From positions 1 to 32,872 of the forward strand of contig PLSY01000270.1 of assembly GCA_003164275.1 (NCBI GenBank): DNA of 32,872 nucleotides, written 5' to 3'. Under the pieces are notes generated by a model, which saw nothing but the letters and a program-made list of their open reading frames with translations, was not told the DNA's origin and searched no databases. Below are positions 23,502-31,189 of the stretch, in pieces. The first letter of the stretch is position 1, and the number at the start of each line of letters is the position of its first letter. The position numbers were made by a program, and so were the translations under genes. This DNA is from Acidimicrobiaceae bacterium. GTDB taxonomy: Bacteria > Actinomycetota > Acidimicrobiia > Acidimicrobiales > RAAP-2.

Positions 23502-24280
23502 GGCTTGACCTCTCGGTCCCGCAGCGAGCGGGGGTCGAGCACGGTGCGAATCAACTCGAGCTCCTCTGGGGTTGGCAGGCGGGTGTCGGGTACCTGATCA
23601 GACATGGCCAACTCGAAGCCGGTGGCGTCGATGACCTCGTCGATGGTGACTCCGGGATGGAGCGAGCGGATGCGCATGACCTTGTCCGGTGTCTCGAAGT
23701 CGAACACCCCCAGGTTGGAGATGACGTGGCGGATCTCGTGGAAGCGGGAGCCGGCAGGCCCGGCTGCTGCCGCCCGTTCGTACCCCACGCCGCACACCAC
23801 ATCGACGTGCTCGACAAAGGAGCGCTTCGAGTGGTTGGGCACCCAGTAGCTGGTCGAGTGGTTGACCGTGTTGCCGGGCGCACCACGGACCCCGACCAAC
23901 TGGGCCTTGGGGCGCGACCAATCGCCGATGGCGCTGATGTTCTGATTGCCGGTTCGGTCGATCTGGGAGGCCATCATGATGAGATTGCGCCGTCCCGACC
24001 AGACGACGTCGAACACCTTCCGGTAGGGCATGTGCGATTCGAGAACCAGGCTGTCCGGCGCGGCACCGATCGGCGGTGCCCCCTCCACCAGGGCGGCATC
24101 GCCGTCTGTGAGCACGAGGTCCGGGGAGAAGGTGAGCCGGGCAAGACGGGCGCCAATGGCGGGGGCCGTGCCGAAAGCACTGGCCATGATCTCGCCGTCG
24201 CCGCGGAAGACCTCGGCGCAGGCTATGGCGCAGTACTCGGGTCGGGTGATCTCGTCCGTTTGGGCGGGGGATACGCTCAC
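23498..24280 (-). CDS. ipdB: IpdB, beta subunit of the steroid ring-opening hydrolase (CoA-transferase fold)
   Basis: This 260-aa protein has the family I CoA-transferase beta fold and begins with GTG at 24280, which overlaps the ipdA stop (GTGA). The open frame extends upstream to 24484 but that part lies inside ipdA. Recognisable blocks are TRPEYCAIACAEVFRGDGEI, the nucleotide-side SPDLVLTDGDAALVEG, VVWSGRRNLIMMASQIDRTGNQNIS, GAPGNTVNHSTSYWVPNHSKRSFVE and LGVFDFETPDKVMRIRSLHPGV. IpdAB in M. tuberculosis and Rhodococcus hydrolyses the last steroid ring (COCHEA-CoA) instead of transferring CoA. The same role is expected here from partner and operon order. Confidence 0.9.
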   Translation of the reverse strand: MSVSPAQTDEITRPEYCAIACAEVFRGDGEIMASAFGTAPAIGARLARLTFSPDLVLTDGDAALVEGAPPIGAAPDSLVLESHMPYRKVFDVVWSGRRNLIMMASQIDRTGNQNISAIGDWSRPKAQLVGVRGAPGNTVNHSTSYWVPNHSKRSFVEHVDVVCGVGYERAAAAGPAGSRFHEIRHVISNLGVFDFETPDKVMRIRSLHPGVTIDEVIDATGFELAMSDQVPDTRLPTPEELELIRTVLDPRSLRDREVKP

Positions 24281-25188
24281 TTCACGATCTCCTTGCTCGG
24301 GGCATTGTCGCCGGCGACTCGCTGCTGTGCCCGCTCGGCGGCGAACTCCTTCACCGCCGACTGGTACCCCGGCTCTTCCACCGCCAAGTAGCGCTCGACG
24401 AACGAAGCCCACTGATCGGGATCGCCGGCCGCAGCCACGTACGCCTTTTGGAATGCCTCGTCCCGGGGGTAGTCCGGCACACACGCGGTGAAGTGGGCGC
24501 CGTTCGGGGTTTCCACCACGCCGTCGGTCAAGAGCCGACTGATGGACATGGTCTGGATCGGTCCCTCCGAGGAGAACCGGTCGGTGCCGATCAGCCGTTC
24601 GGTGGTCATGAAGCGACGGTCGGCGGCGCCGAGGAAGATCTCGTCGAAGAACGGATCTGGCCCGAGGATCTGACCCGTCCCTTTTGCATCGGCCCGGTTG
24701 ACATGGACGATGGCCGCGTCGAGTCGGAGCGCAGGCATGGCCACCAGCTCCTCGCCGTCGTCATAGGGGGAGATGACCGTCTTGATCGATGGGTTGAAAC
24801 GGAGCACGTCGGAGCCGAGCCCTGCTCTCGTCGGCAGGAAGGGGACACGCTGGGACGCCGCCAACAGCCCCACGTAGAACATGCCCTCATCGACCTCCAT
24901 GGCCTCGATGGCACCGTTCTGCCGTGCCGCTTTGAAGTGCGGGTCGGTCGGGATCGAATCGAGGGTGACAAACCCGTAGACGGCCTTTTTCACCTTGCCG
25001 GCTGCGCACAGGAGGCCGACATCGGGCCCTCCGTATGACACCACGGTCAGGTCGGTCAGGTCCGAGCGGAGTATGGCCCGGATGGCGGCCATGGGTTTGC
25101 GACGAGAGCCCCATCCCCCGATGCCGATGGTCATGCCCGAGCTGAGCTCACCGATTAGCTCGTCCAGTCCCAGTCGTTTGTCAGCCAT
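24277..25188 (-). CDS. ipdA: IpdA, alpha subunit of the steroid ring-opening hydrolase (CoA-transferase fold)
   Basis: This is a 303-aa alpha subunit of the CoA-transferase fold. It shows GMTIGIGGWGSRRKPMAAIRAI (residues about 19-40), the glycine-rich phosphate region, VVSYGGPDVGLLCAAGKVKK, IEAMEVDEGMFYVGLLAAS (about 94-112, with Glu98 and Glu101) and LPTRAGLGSDVL. These are characteristic of IpdA and not of 3-oxoacid CoA-transferases. It pairs with IpdB to open the remaining ring in HIP catabolism. A GAGGTGG Shine-Dalgarno lies just before the ATG. The gene follows echA20 on the same strand after a 90-bp gap that includes a small hairpin, so an internal promoter or processing site is possible. 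Confidence 0.9.
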   Translation of the reverse strand: MADKRLGLDELIGELSSGMTIGIGGWGSRRKPMAAIRAILRSDLTDLTVVSYGGPDVGLLCAAGKVKKAVYGFVTLDSIPTDPHFKAARQNGAIEAMEVDEGMFYVGLLAASQRVPFLPTRAGLGSDVLRFNPSIKTVISPYDDGEELVAMPALRLDAAIVHVNRADAKGTGQILGPDPFFDEIFLGAADRRFMTTERLIGTDRFSSEGPIQTMSISRLLTDGVVETPNGAHFTACVPDYPRDEAFQKAYVAAAGDPDQWASFVERYLAVEEPGYQSAVKEFAAERAQQRVAGDNAPSKEIVK

Positions 25189-25258
25189 GCCCCACCTCGT
25201 GCTGTCGGCGTGGTGCTGTGATGCCTCTGGTCAACTCCCTTTTCCTCCTCAATCGGCA

Positions 25259-25273
25259 GTGCCGGCTCGGCAC
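25259..25273 (-). terminator. Small hairpin between echA20 and ipdA
   Basis: GTGCC-GGCTC-GGCAC, 5 bp past the echA20 stop in the direction of transcription. There is no T-tract. It may attenuate or process the transcript between echA20 and ipdA. Confidence 0.3.
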
Positions 25274-25278
25274 CGGAT

Positions 25279-26037
25279 TCACTTCGTGGTGTCAGCGTCG
25301 CGTTTCTCGACGAATGCTGCCCGCTGCTCGTCGGCCACTCCGGCGACGTGGAGCTCGTAGGTGAAGCCCTGTTCCAGGCGGTAGCTCAGCTTCACATCCA
25401 CCGGGTCGATCCCGTTCAAGGATTCCTTTGCCCGTCGCAGGATGGTCGGGCTCTTGGCTGCGATGTCGGTGGCCACCTCGTAGGCCGTGTCCACCAGCTG
25501 ATCGGCGGGCACGACCTTCAGGACTGATCCGTAATGGTGCAGCTCGTCCGCCGTGGCCGGCTGGGCCGTGTAGACCATCGAGCGCATCCGGTGCTGTGGC
25601 ACCAACCGTGACAGGTGGGTGGCCGCTCCGAGTGCTCCCCGGTCCACTTCGGGAAGCCCGAAGGTGGCATCCTCGGAGGCAACGACGATGTCGGCATTCC
25701 CGGCAATGCCCACGCCTCCACCGAGGCAGAATCCGTGGACGGCGGCGATGACGGGGATCTCACAGTCGTAGACGGCGGCAAATGCGGCGAAGCAGCCCCG
25801 GTTGGCTCCGATGAGTGCCTCGTCCCCTTTGGCTTGGATCTCTTTGATGTCGACGCCGGCGCAGAAACCCCGGCCCTCGGCCCGCACGATCACCACTCGG
25901 TTCTCGGGGACCCGGCCGGCTTCCAGGATGGCCTCGGCCAGGCTGAACCACCCGGCGACATCGAGGGCGTTGACGGGGGGATGATCGATGACGACCTCGG
26001 CGATGCCGGGGACCTTCTGCAACGACAAGACGGGCAT
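25279..26037 (-). CDS. echA20: EchA20-like enoyl-CoA hydratase/crotonase (steroid D-ring opening)
   Basis: This is a 252-aa crotonase-fold protein beginning MPVLSLQKVPGIAEVVIDHPPVNALD. The oxyanion-hole elements are visible as EGRGFCAGVDIKEIQ and HGFCLGGGVGIAGNADIVVASEDATFGLPEVDRG. The start at 26037 has a GGAG Shine-Dalgarno and gives close to the 247 aa of M. tuberculosis EchA20; the open frame extends to 26118 without support. EchA20 hydrolyses the D ring of HIEC-CoA, giving the substrate of IpdAB, and the order echA20-ipdA-ipdB-ipdC matches Rv3550-Rv3553. It is divergent from an SDR gene, with operator site D between. Confidence 0.87.
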   Translation of the reverse strand: MPVLSLQKVPGIAEVVIDHPPVNALDVAGWFSLAEAILEAGRVPENRVVIVRAEGRGFCAGVDIKEIQAKGDEALIGANRGCFAAFAAVYDCEIPVIAAVHGFCLGGGVGIAGNADIVVASEDATFGLPEVDRGALGAATHLSRLVPQHRMRSMVYTAQPATADELHHYGSVLKVVPADQLVDTAYEVATDIAAKSPTILRRAKESLNGIDPVDVKLSYRLEQGFTYELHVAGVADEQRAAFVEKRDADTTK

Positions 26038-26128
26038 GTCGACTCCGGGTGGATCGGGCGCGCTCCCGAATGCAGCAGCTCCGACACCTCTTCGTCGGAC
26101 GTGACAACGGGCACGCACAGAGCGTGAT

Positions 26129-26143
26129 CTGATACAGCGTCAG
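26129..26143. promoter_or_regulatory. CTGAT-N5-GTCAG operator, site D
   Basis: CTGATACAGCGTCAG lies in the 137-bp divergent region between echA20 (minus) and the SDR (plus, GTG 26175). It is one mismatch from the CTGAC-N5-GTCAG pattern of sites A and B. A clear -10 at the spacing seen for sites B and C is not visible here; the SDR has its own AGGAG Shine-Dalgarno, so its transcript has a leader. Confidence 0.5.
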
Positions 26144-26174
26144 GACAGTACCAGTCGAAGACCAGGAGACAGCT

Positions 26175-27032
26175 GTGAGCGTGATCGACTTCACCCGCGA
26201 ATCGGGGATTCTCGACCTGACCGGCACGGTGGTGGTGGTGACCGGGGGGGCACGAGGGATTGGCCGGGGCATCACCGAGGCGTTCCTGGCCGTAGGCGCT
26301 GACGTGGTGGTCTGTGGCCGTACCCCGGTCGCCGATGCCGACCTTCCGTCGGTCCTCGACGCCGGTGGAGAGTCCCGCCGGGCGGTGTTCGTGAGCGCCG
26401 ACGTGCGCGACTCCGACCAGGCCTCGTCACTCATGTCGGCCACAGTGGAGCGCTTCGGCAGGATCGACACGCTCATAAACAACGCCGGCGGTGCCCCTTC
26501 GGTGGCGGCGGCCACTGCTTCACCTCGCCTGTCGGCCGGCATCATCAACTTGAACCTGCTGGCCCCGCTCTACTGCGCCCAGGCCGCCAATGCCGTCATG
26601 CAGACCCAGCAACGCGGTGGGTCGATCATCTCCATCACGTCGGTCAGCGGGCTGCGTCCGTCACCAGGCAGCGCCGCTTACGGCGCGGCCAAGGCCGGGT
26701 TGGTAAGCCTCACCGAGACCTTGGCCGTCGAATGGGCGCCGAAGGTCCGGGTCAACTGCGTGAGCGCAGGCCTCATCGCAACAGAGGCGGCCGACGATCA
26801 CTACGGAGGGGCGAAAGGAATCGAGGCCGTGGCTGCCACCATCCCGCTTGGGCGGATGGGCACGCCAACGGATATCGCCGCGCTCTGCCTGTTCATGGCC
26901 TCGCCGCTGGCTTCGTATGTCTCAGGGGCAAACCTGGTCGGCCACGGTGCGGGGGAGACGCCCGCCTATCTTGGCGCGGTTGAGCGCGCCCTGGCGGAGG
27001 TGGGTGAGCCAGAGGGCGACGCCGCCGGTTGA
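26175..27032 (+). CDS. Short-chain dehydrogenase/reductase of the Ipd locus
   Basis: This is a 285-aa SDR with Rossmann TGGARGIGRG (about 20-29), VCGRTP after beta-2 (Arg there favours NADP), NNAGG, the active-site Ser in ISITSVSG, Y-G-A-A-K, and a C-terminal SGANLVGHGAGETPAYLG that is unlike the common ITGxxLxVDGG. The start is GTG 26175 with AGGAG 6 nt before it. It is divergent from echA20, as SDR genes are beside Rv3550 in M. tuberculosis, so a role in oxidising a hydroxylated steroid-derived CoA ester is likely. Whether it is functionally IpdF cannot be told from sequence alone. Confidence 0.88.
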   Translation: MSVIDFTRESGILDLTGTVVVVTGGARGIGRGITEAFLAVGADVVVCGRTPVADADLPSVLDAGGESRRAVFVSADVRDSDQASSLMSATVERFGRIDTLINNAGGAPSVAAATASPRLSAGIINLNLLAPLYCAQAANAVMQTQQRGGSIISITSVSGLRPSPGSAAYGAAKAGLVSLTETLAVEWAPKVRVNCVSAGLIATEAADDHYGGAKGIEAVAATIPLGRMGTPTDIAALCLFMASPLASYVSGANLVGHGAGETPAYLGAVERALAEVGEPEGDAAG

Positions 27033-27135
27033 CTCCGCAGGAAAGTCCAGCCCAAGCTCCCCAACCTGCTCTGTGAAAGTGCTCAAGTGGGGCCTTTATG
27101 TGGTCGATGTTTTTCCTGTGAAACAACAGGTGGCT

Positions 27136-27150
27136 GGCGCTCTGAGCGCC
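27136..27150. promoter_or_regulatory. 15-bp palindrome upstream of the EAL gene
   Basis: GGCGCTC-T-GAGCGCC, perfect 7-bp arms. It directly precedes an ATG (27151) that opens a 16-codon frame starting MEDIAVGG and ending at a TGA (27199-27201) that overlaps the beginning of the EAL gene. It could be an operator or an RNA hairpin. A second small hairpin, CCTGT-N6-ACAGG, is at 27115-27130. Confidence 0.35.
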
Positions 27151-27194
27151 ATGGAGGACATTGCTGTCGGCGGGCACGACGGGGTGACGCTGCG

Positions 27195-28091
27195 GTGCTG
27201 ACTCAAGCCGAACCCACCTTCACCCTGGCCGGTGCGCCGTACCTCGAATACCTGCCAGTGGTCGATCTGTCCACCGGGCGACTTCTGGGCATGGAGGCCC
27301 TCGTGCGCTGGCAGCACCCGACCCAAGGCCTCATCTCTCCGAACCAGCTGATTCCAAGCGCCGAGGCCAGTGGAGACATCGGGCCGCTCACCCGGTGGAT
27401 CCTGATGGAAGCCTGTGATCAGGCCCGCAGCTGGTCGACCAGCATCCAACTCGGGGTGAACTGCACGATCCATCAGCTGCGTAGGGGTGAAGTCTCGGGC
27501 GCAGTCGAAGCCGCGCTCGAGCAGACGGGACTCGGCAGCTCCCAGCTGACACTCGAGATCACCGAGGACGCGGTGGTCGATCCGACAGCCTCTGCCGATC
27601 TAAAAACACTGTCGCAGATGGGCGTCCAGCTCTCCGTCGACGACGCCGGCACCAACTGGTCCTCGTTCGAGCCTTTCAAACGACACTCCATCTCCACGGT
27701 GAAGATCGACGGATCCTTCATCGCCGGACTCGAGTCGACCCAGAGCATCAATCGTCTCGTGGTGGAGACGGTCATCCATATGGCCCACTCCCTCGGCATG
27801 TCTGCCATCTGCGAGTGGGTGGAGACGGCGGCACAGGTGGAGATCGTCCGGTCATTCAACGCCGACGCCGCCCAGGGGTTCTTCTTCGCGCGGCCGATGT
27901 CAAGCACGGATGCCGCCCTACTGGCCTGCGGACCGGACATTCCACAGTTCTCCCGTACCCAGATCCGGACGCTCACCTGCTCGCTCGACGGCCGGGATGC
28001 CCCTGACGGCATTGACGGACCGCCTGCGCCAGAGGGCCAAAGCCCGAGCGCAGACGGCATGGCCACGGCCCCGACGGCCGAGCCTGCCTAG
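27195..28091 (+). CDS. Stand-alone EAL-domain protein (c-di-GMP phosphodiesterase-like)
   Basis: This is a 298-aa protein made of one EAL domain and an acidic/Pro-rich C-terminal tail of ~45 residues. EAL is at 34-36 (MEALVRWQHP), N89 replaces the usual NLS (VNCTIHQL), EITE is at 121-124, and VDDAGTNWSSF (148-158) stands for DDFGTGYSS. K170 (VKIDGSF), EWVET (207-211) and Q227-G-FFFARP are kept. Metal ligands are therefore present, but loop 6 (DDFGTG to DDAGTN) and loop 2 are altered, so activity may be weak or the protein may be a c-di-GMP receptor. The start is GTG 27195, the first one before the domain; the frame is open further upstream (27087) without support. It has no sensory domain, unlike the protein at 17608. 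Confidence 0.82.
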   Translation: MLTQAEPTFTLAGAPYLEYLPVVDLSTGRLLGMEALVRWQHPTQGLISPNQLIPSAEASGDIGPLTRWILMEACDQARSWSTSIQLGVNCTIHQLRRGEVSGAVEAALEQTGLGSSQLTLEITEDAVVDPTASADLKTLSQMGVQLSVDDAGTNWSSFEPFKRHSISTVKIDGSFIAGLESTQSINRLVVETVIHMAHSLGMSAICEWVETAAQVEIVRSFNADAAQGFFFARPMSSTDAALLACGPDIPQFSRTQIRTLTCSLDGRDAPDGIDGPPAPEGQSPSADGMATAPTAEPA

Positions 28092-28202
28092 ACACCGGAG
28101 ACAAACGCCAGCCTGGCTGCGAAAGGGGATGGCCTGAGGGCACCATCTTTGTTGACCAGCTCGCTCGAGTGTCCAGAATGGTCCGACCACCAGTTTTGCC
28201 TG

Positions 28203-28215
28203 TATACCTCTGCCC
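28203..28215 (+). promoter_or_regulatory. Possible leaderless promoter of the pnt operon
   Basis: TATACC (28203-28208) lies 7 nt before GTG 28216, with no Shine-Dalgarno between, and TGGTCC 18 bp upstream as a weak -35. The gap 28092-28215 otherwise shows nothing recognisable. Confidence 0.35.
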
Positions 28216-29457
28216 GTGAAACTCGCTGTGATCAAAGAGTCGCGCCCGGGGGAGCGACGGGTGGCTATCGTCCCCGACGTCGCCGCCAAGCTGATCAAGG
28301 GCGGAGTCGAAGTGGCCGTCCAGTCGGGCGCAGGGGAGGCCGCTCACTTCACCGACGAGGACTATCGGGCAGCCGGTGCGACGGTCAGCCCCGACGCCGC
28401 CTCTGCCTTGGCCGACGCCTCCATCGTGGTGCGGGTCCAACCGCCGAACGTCGATGAGGTCGACGCACTGCCCTCGGACGTGACAGTCGTCAGCTTCTTG
28501 CAGCCCGCATCGTCGGCCGATGCCGTCGCCGCGCTGGCCGAAAAGGGGGCGTCGGTCTACAGCCTCGACTTACTCCCACGCATCAGCCGGGCCCAGTCCA
28601 TGGACGCGCTCTCCTCCCAGGCCACGGTGGCCGGCTACCGGGCCGGCCTGTCGGCGGCCGAGCACCTGACCAAGTTCTTCCCGATGTTCATGACCGCAGC
28701 CGGCACCATCCCGCCGGCCAAGGTCCTCGTCATGGGGACCGGTGTCGCCGGACTCCAGGCCATCGCCACGGCCCGGCGGCTCGGAGCAGTCGTTCGTGCC
28801 TACGACGTACGGGCGGCAGCCAAAGAGGAGGTGGAGAGCCTCGGTGCGAAGTTCGTCGAGCTCGGCCTTGCCACTCAAGAAGGGTCGGGGGGCTATGCCA
28901 AAGAGCAGTCAGCCGACTCCCTGGCCCAGCAACAAGATCTCTTGGCTGCCGAGGTGGCGGCCTCCGATGTGGTCATCACGACCGCCCAGATCCCTGGACG
29001 GAAGGCCCCGGTGCTCGTGACCACGGCAATGGTGGAGGGCATGGCCGAAGGGGCGGTGATCATCGACATGGCCGCTGACACCGGGGGCAACTGCGAGCTC
29101 TCCGTCGCCGGCCGGGACGTCGAACACCATGGGGTCACCATCGTGGGCCTTGCCAACCCCCCGGCGTCGATGCCGACCCATGCCAGCTTCCTCTACGCCC
29201 GCAACATCGCCAACTTCTTGGGCCTCTTGGTCAAAGACGGCGCCATCGCCCCGGACTTCACCGACGAGATCATCGAGGGCACCTGCGTGGTGCGAGAAGG
29301 CACCGTGGTTCTCAGCCCGACGACCGAGCCGCTCGGTGTCCCAGCCCCGATGGTCAGTCCGCCCGAAGTAGCCGTGGACGCCGAAGTGGTGGTCCACCCC
29401 GCAGACTCGGTCCGCTTCGAGGATCAGTCCACGCCATCGAAGGAGACGCCCTCATGA
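28216..29457 (+). CDS. pntAA: NAD(P) transhydrogenase subunit alpha part 1 (NAD-binding dI)
   Basis: This is a 413-aa soluble dI domain of proton-translocating transhydrogenase, which moves hydride between NADH and NADP+ driven by the proton gradient. Motifs are the N-terminal KESRPGERRVAIVPD, RAQSMDALSSQATVAGYRA, the NAD-binding VLVMGTGVAGLQAIATARRLGA (dI Rossmann loop), KEQSADSLAQQ in the mobile loop region, and DMAADTGGNCELS. In this split form, also found in mycobacteria and Rhodospirillum, the alpha polypeptide is divided in two genes. The stop overlaps the next ATG (29454-29457). The operon supplies NADPH, which would suit a cell with active steroid and lipid metabolism. Confidence 0.93.
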   Translation: MKLAVIKESRPGERRVAIVPDVAAKLIKGGVEVAVQSGAGEAAHFTDEDYRAAGATVSPDAASALADASIVVRVQPPNVDEVDALPSDVTVVSFLQPASSADAVAALAEKGASVYSLDLLPRISRAQSMDALSSQATVAGYRAGLSAAEHLTKFFPMFMTAAGTIPPAKVLVMGTGVAGLQAIATARRLGAVVRAYDVRAAAKEEVESLGAKFVELGLATQEGSGGYAKEQSADSLAQQQDLLAAEVAASDVVITTAQIPGRKAPVLVTTAMVEGMAEGAVIIDMAADTGGNCELSVAGRDVEHHGVTIVGLANPPASMPTHASFLYARNIANFLGLLVKDGAIAPDFTDEIIEGTCVVREGTVVLSPTTEPLGVPAPMVSPPEVAVDAEVVVHPADSVRFEDQSTPSKETPS

Positions 29458-29795
29458 GCACCGGAATCCTCGAGTTCCTGACCATCTTCGTGCTGGCTGC
29501 ATTCGTCGGCATTGAGCTGATCAATGCTGTGCCGTCCATCCTGCACACGCCACTTATGTCGGGCAGCAATGCCATCCACGGCATCATCCTGGTCGGCACC
29601 ATCATCATCATGGGCAGTGCTGACGGACCGGCCCAAATCACCCTCGGCTTCCTCGCCGTGCTCCTCGCCACGTTGAACATCGTTGGGGGCTTCGTGGTGA
29701 CCGACAGGATGCTCGAGATGTTCAAGGCCAAGTCTCCCGAGCCGCCGACACACGCCGACGCCTCCGACGAGGACCACTCGGACGGTGGCAAGTGA
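29454..29795 (+). CDS. pntAB: NAD(P) transhydrogenase subunit alpha part 2 (membrane)
   Basis: This is a 113-aa membrane protein with three hydrophobic helices: about 6-24, 42-55 and 61-84. The first helix and following loop carry VGIELINAVPSILHTPLMSGSNAIHGII, the conserved PntAB sequence next to the proton channel. The C-terminus is acidic (ADASDEDHSDGGK), a common feature. Its ATG overlaps pntAA and its TGA overlaps the pntB GTG, so all three subunits are translationally coupled. Confidence 0.93.
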   Translation: MSTGILEFLTIFVLAAFVGIELINAVPSILHTPLMSGSNAIHGIILVGTIIIMGSADGPAQITLGFLAVLLATLNIVGGFVVTDRMLEMFKAKSPEPPTHADASDEDHSDGGK

Positions 29796-31189
29796 CCCTC
29801 GACACCTGGATCGACCTCGTCTACCTTCTGGCCGCCGTCTGCTTCATCCTGGCCTTAAAGGGGCTGAGCTCCCCGAAGCAGGCGAGGAACGGCAACCTGT
29901 TGGGCGCGGCGGCCGCTGCGGTCGCCGTTGGATTCACCTTCGCATACCCGGGTGTGCGGGCTCATACCTTGAACCTGGTCCTGACCCTGGTGGCCATGGC
30001 CATCGGCGCCGCCATCGCCGTGCCCGCCGCCCGGACGGTGAAGATGACAGCAATGCCACAGATGGTGGCGATCTTCAATGGCGTCGGCGGCGGAGCCGCC
30101 GCCCTCGTCTCCATCGTGGTCTTTTTGATCGAGTCGCCGGGCAAGCCCGCCGTCTACCGGATCGGCGAGGTCATCTTCGGCGTGCTGGTCGGCTGCGTGT
30201 CGTTTGCCGGCAGCGCCATCGCCTTCGCCAAGCTGCAAGAGATGATGACCGGCCGACCCATCACCTATCCGGCCCAACAGGTCATCAATGCGGTGGTCGC
30301 CGTGGCCATCGTGGCCCTGGCCGTTGCCACGCTGCTCACCGGCAGCGTCGCCCTGTTGGTCGTGACGGCCATCTTGTCCTTGGTGCTCGGCGTGATCTTC
30401 GTCCTGCCCATCGGCGGCGCCGATGTGCCCGTGCTCATCTCCCTGCTCAATTCGTTCACCGGCCTCGCCGTGGCCGCATCGGGATTCACCCTGAACAACA
30501 ACCTGCTGATCATCGCCGGGACCTTGGTCGGAGCGTCCGGCGTCCTGTTGACCCGCATGATGAGTAAGGCAATGGGCCGTTCGCTGACCAATGTGCTGTT
30601 CAGCGCGTTCGGCTCGGTGGTGACCGCCGGTGGCGGTGCGGATGGGGCGGGCGAGACCCGAACCGTCCGCACCGCCACGCCCGAGGACATCGGCGTGCTG
30701 ATGGCCTACGCCAGGAAGGTGGTGATCATCCCCGGCTATGGCCTGGCTGTCGCCCAGGCCCAACACACGGCCAGGGAGCTCGCCGACCTGCTCATGGAAC
30801 GCGGCGTCGACGTCTTCTATGCCATACACCCAGTGGCCGGTCGCATGCCCGGACATATGAACGTGCTGCTGGCCGAGGCGAACGTTCCGTATGACGAAGT
30901 GTTCGAGCTGGAAGAGATCAACAACGAGTTCGCCACCGCCGACGTCGCGTACGTGATCGGGGCGAACGACGTGACCAATCCGGCGGCGAAGACCGACCCG
31001 CATTCGGCGATCTACGGCATGCCAATTTTGGATGTCGAGAAGGCGGGGACGGTGTTGTTCGTGAAGCGATCGATGGCGTCGGGCTACGCGGGCGTGGACA
31101 ATGAGCTGTTCTTCCGGCCCAACACGATGATGCTGTTTGGCGACGCGAAGAAAATGACCGAGGAAATCGTGCAGGCTCTGGGTCACTGA
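29792..31189 (+). CDS. pntB: NAD(P) transhydrogenase subunit beta (possible mosaic 3' end)
   Basis: This is a 465-aa beta subunit, with about eight transmembrane helices (residues about 4-260) and the NADP-binding dIII domain (about 290-465) containing GYGLAVAQAQH, GRMPGHMNVLLAEANVPYD, GANDVTNPAA and the end MLFGDAKKMTEEIVQAL. The protein is complete and in frame from GTG 29792. Codon use changes sharply near base 30,878. In the 72 codons before it (30662-30877) alanine is GCC ten times, GCT once and GCG never; after it GCG is used ten times, GCC twice and GCT once, with more TTG, GGG and CCG. The encoded stretch is among the most conserved in PntB, so a join there would leave a normal protein. 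Confidence 0.93.
   Translation: MTLDTWIDLVYLLAAVCFILALKGLSSPKQARNGNLLGAAAAAVAVGFTFAYPGVRAHTLNLVLTLVAMAIGAAIAVPAARTVKMTAMPQMVAIFNGVGGGAAALVSIVVFLIESPGKPAVYRIGEVIFGVLVGCVSFAGSAIAFAKLQEMMTGRPITYPAQQVINAVVAVAIVALAVATLLTGSVALLVVTAILSLVLGVIFVLPIGGADVPVLISLLNSFTGLAVAASGFTLNNNLLIIAGTLVGASGVLLTRMMSKAMGRSLTNVLFSAFGSVVTAGGGADGAGETRTVRTATPEDIGVLMAYARKVVIIPGYGLAVAQAQHTARELADLLMERGVDVFYAIHPVAGRMPGHMNVLLAEANVPYDEVFELEEINNEFATADVAYVIGANDVTNPAAKTDPHSAIYGMPILDVEKAGTVLFVKRSMASGYAGVDNELFFRPNTMMLFGDAKKMTEEIVQALGH

Noticed and set aside
22413..23597. 394-codon plus-strand frame over ipdC
   Set aside because: Antisense to a gene with intact FMN-binding motifs.
29855..31186. 443-codon minus-strand frame over pntB
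   Set aside because: His/Gly/Asp-rich antisense shadow of a conserved membrane protein.
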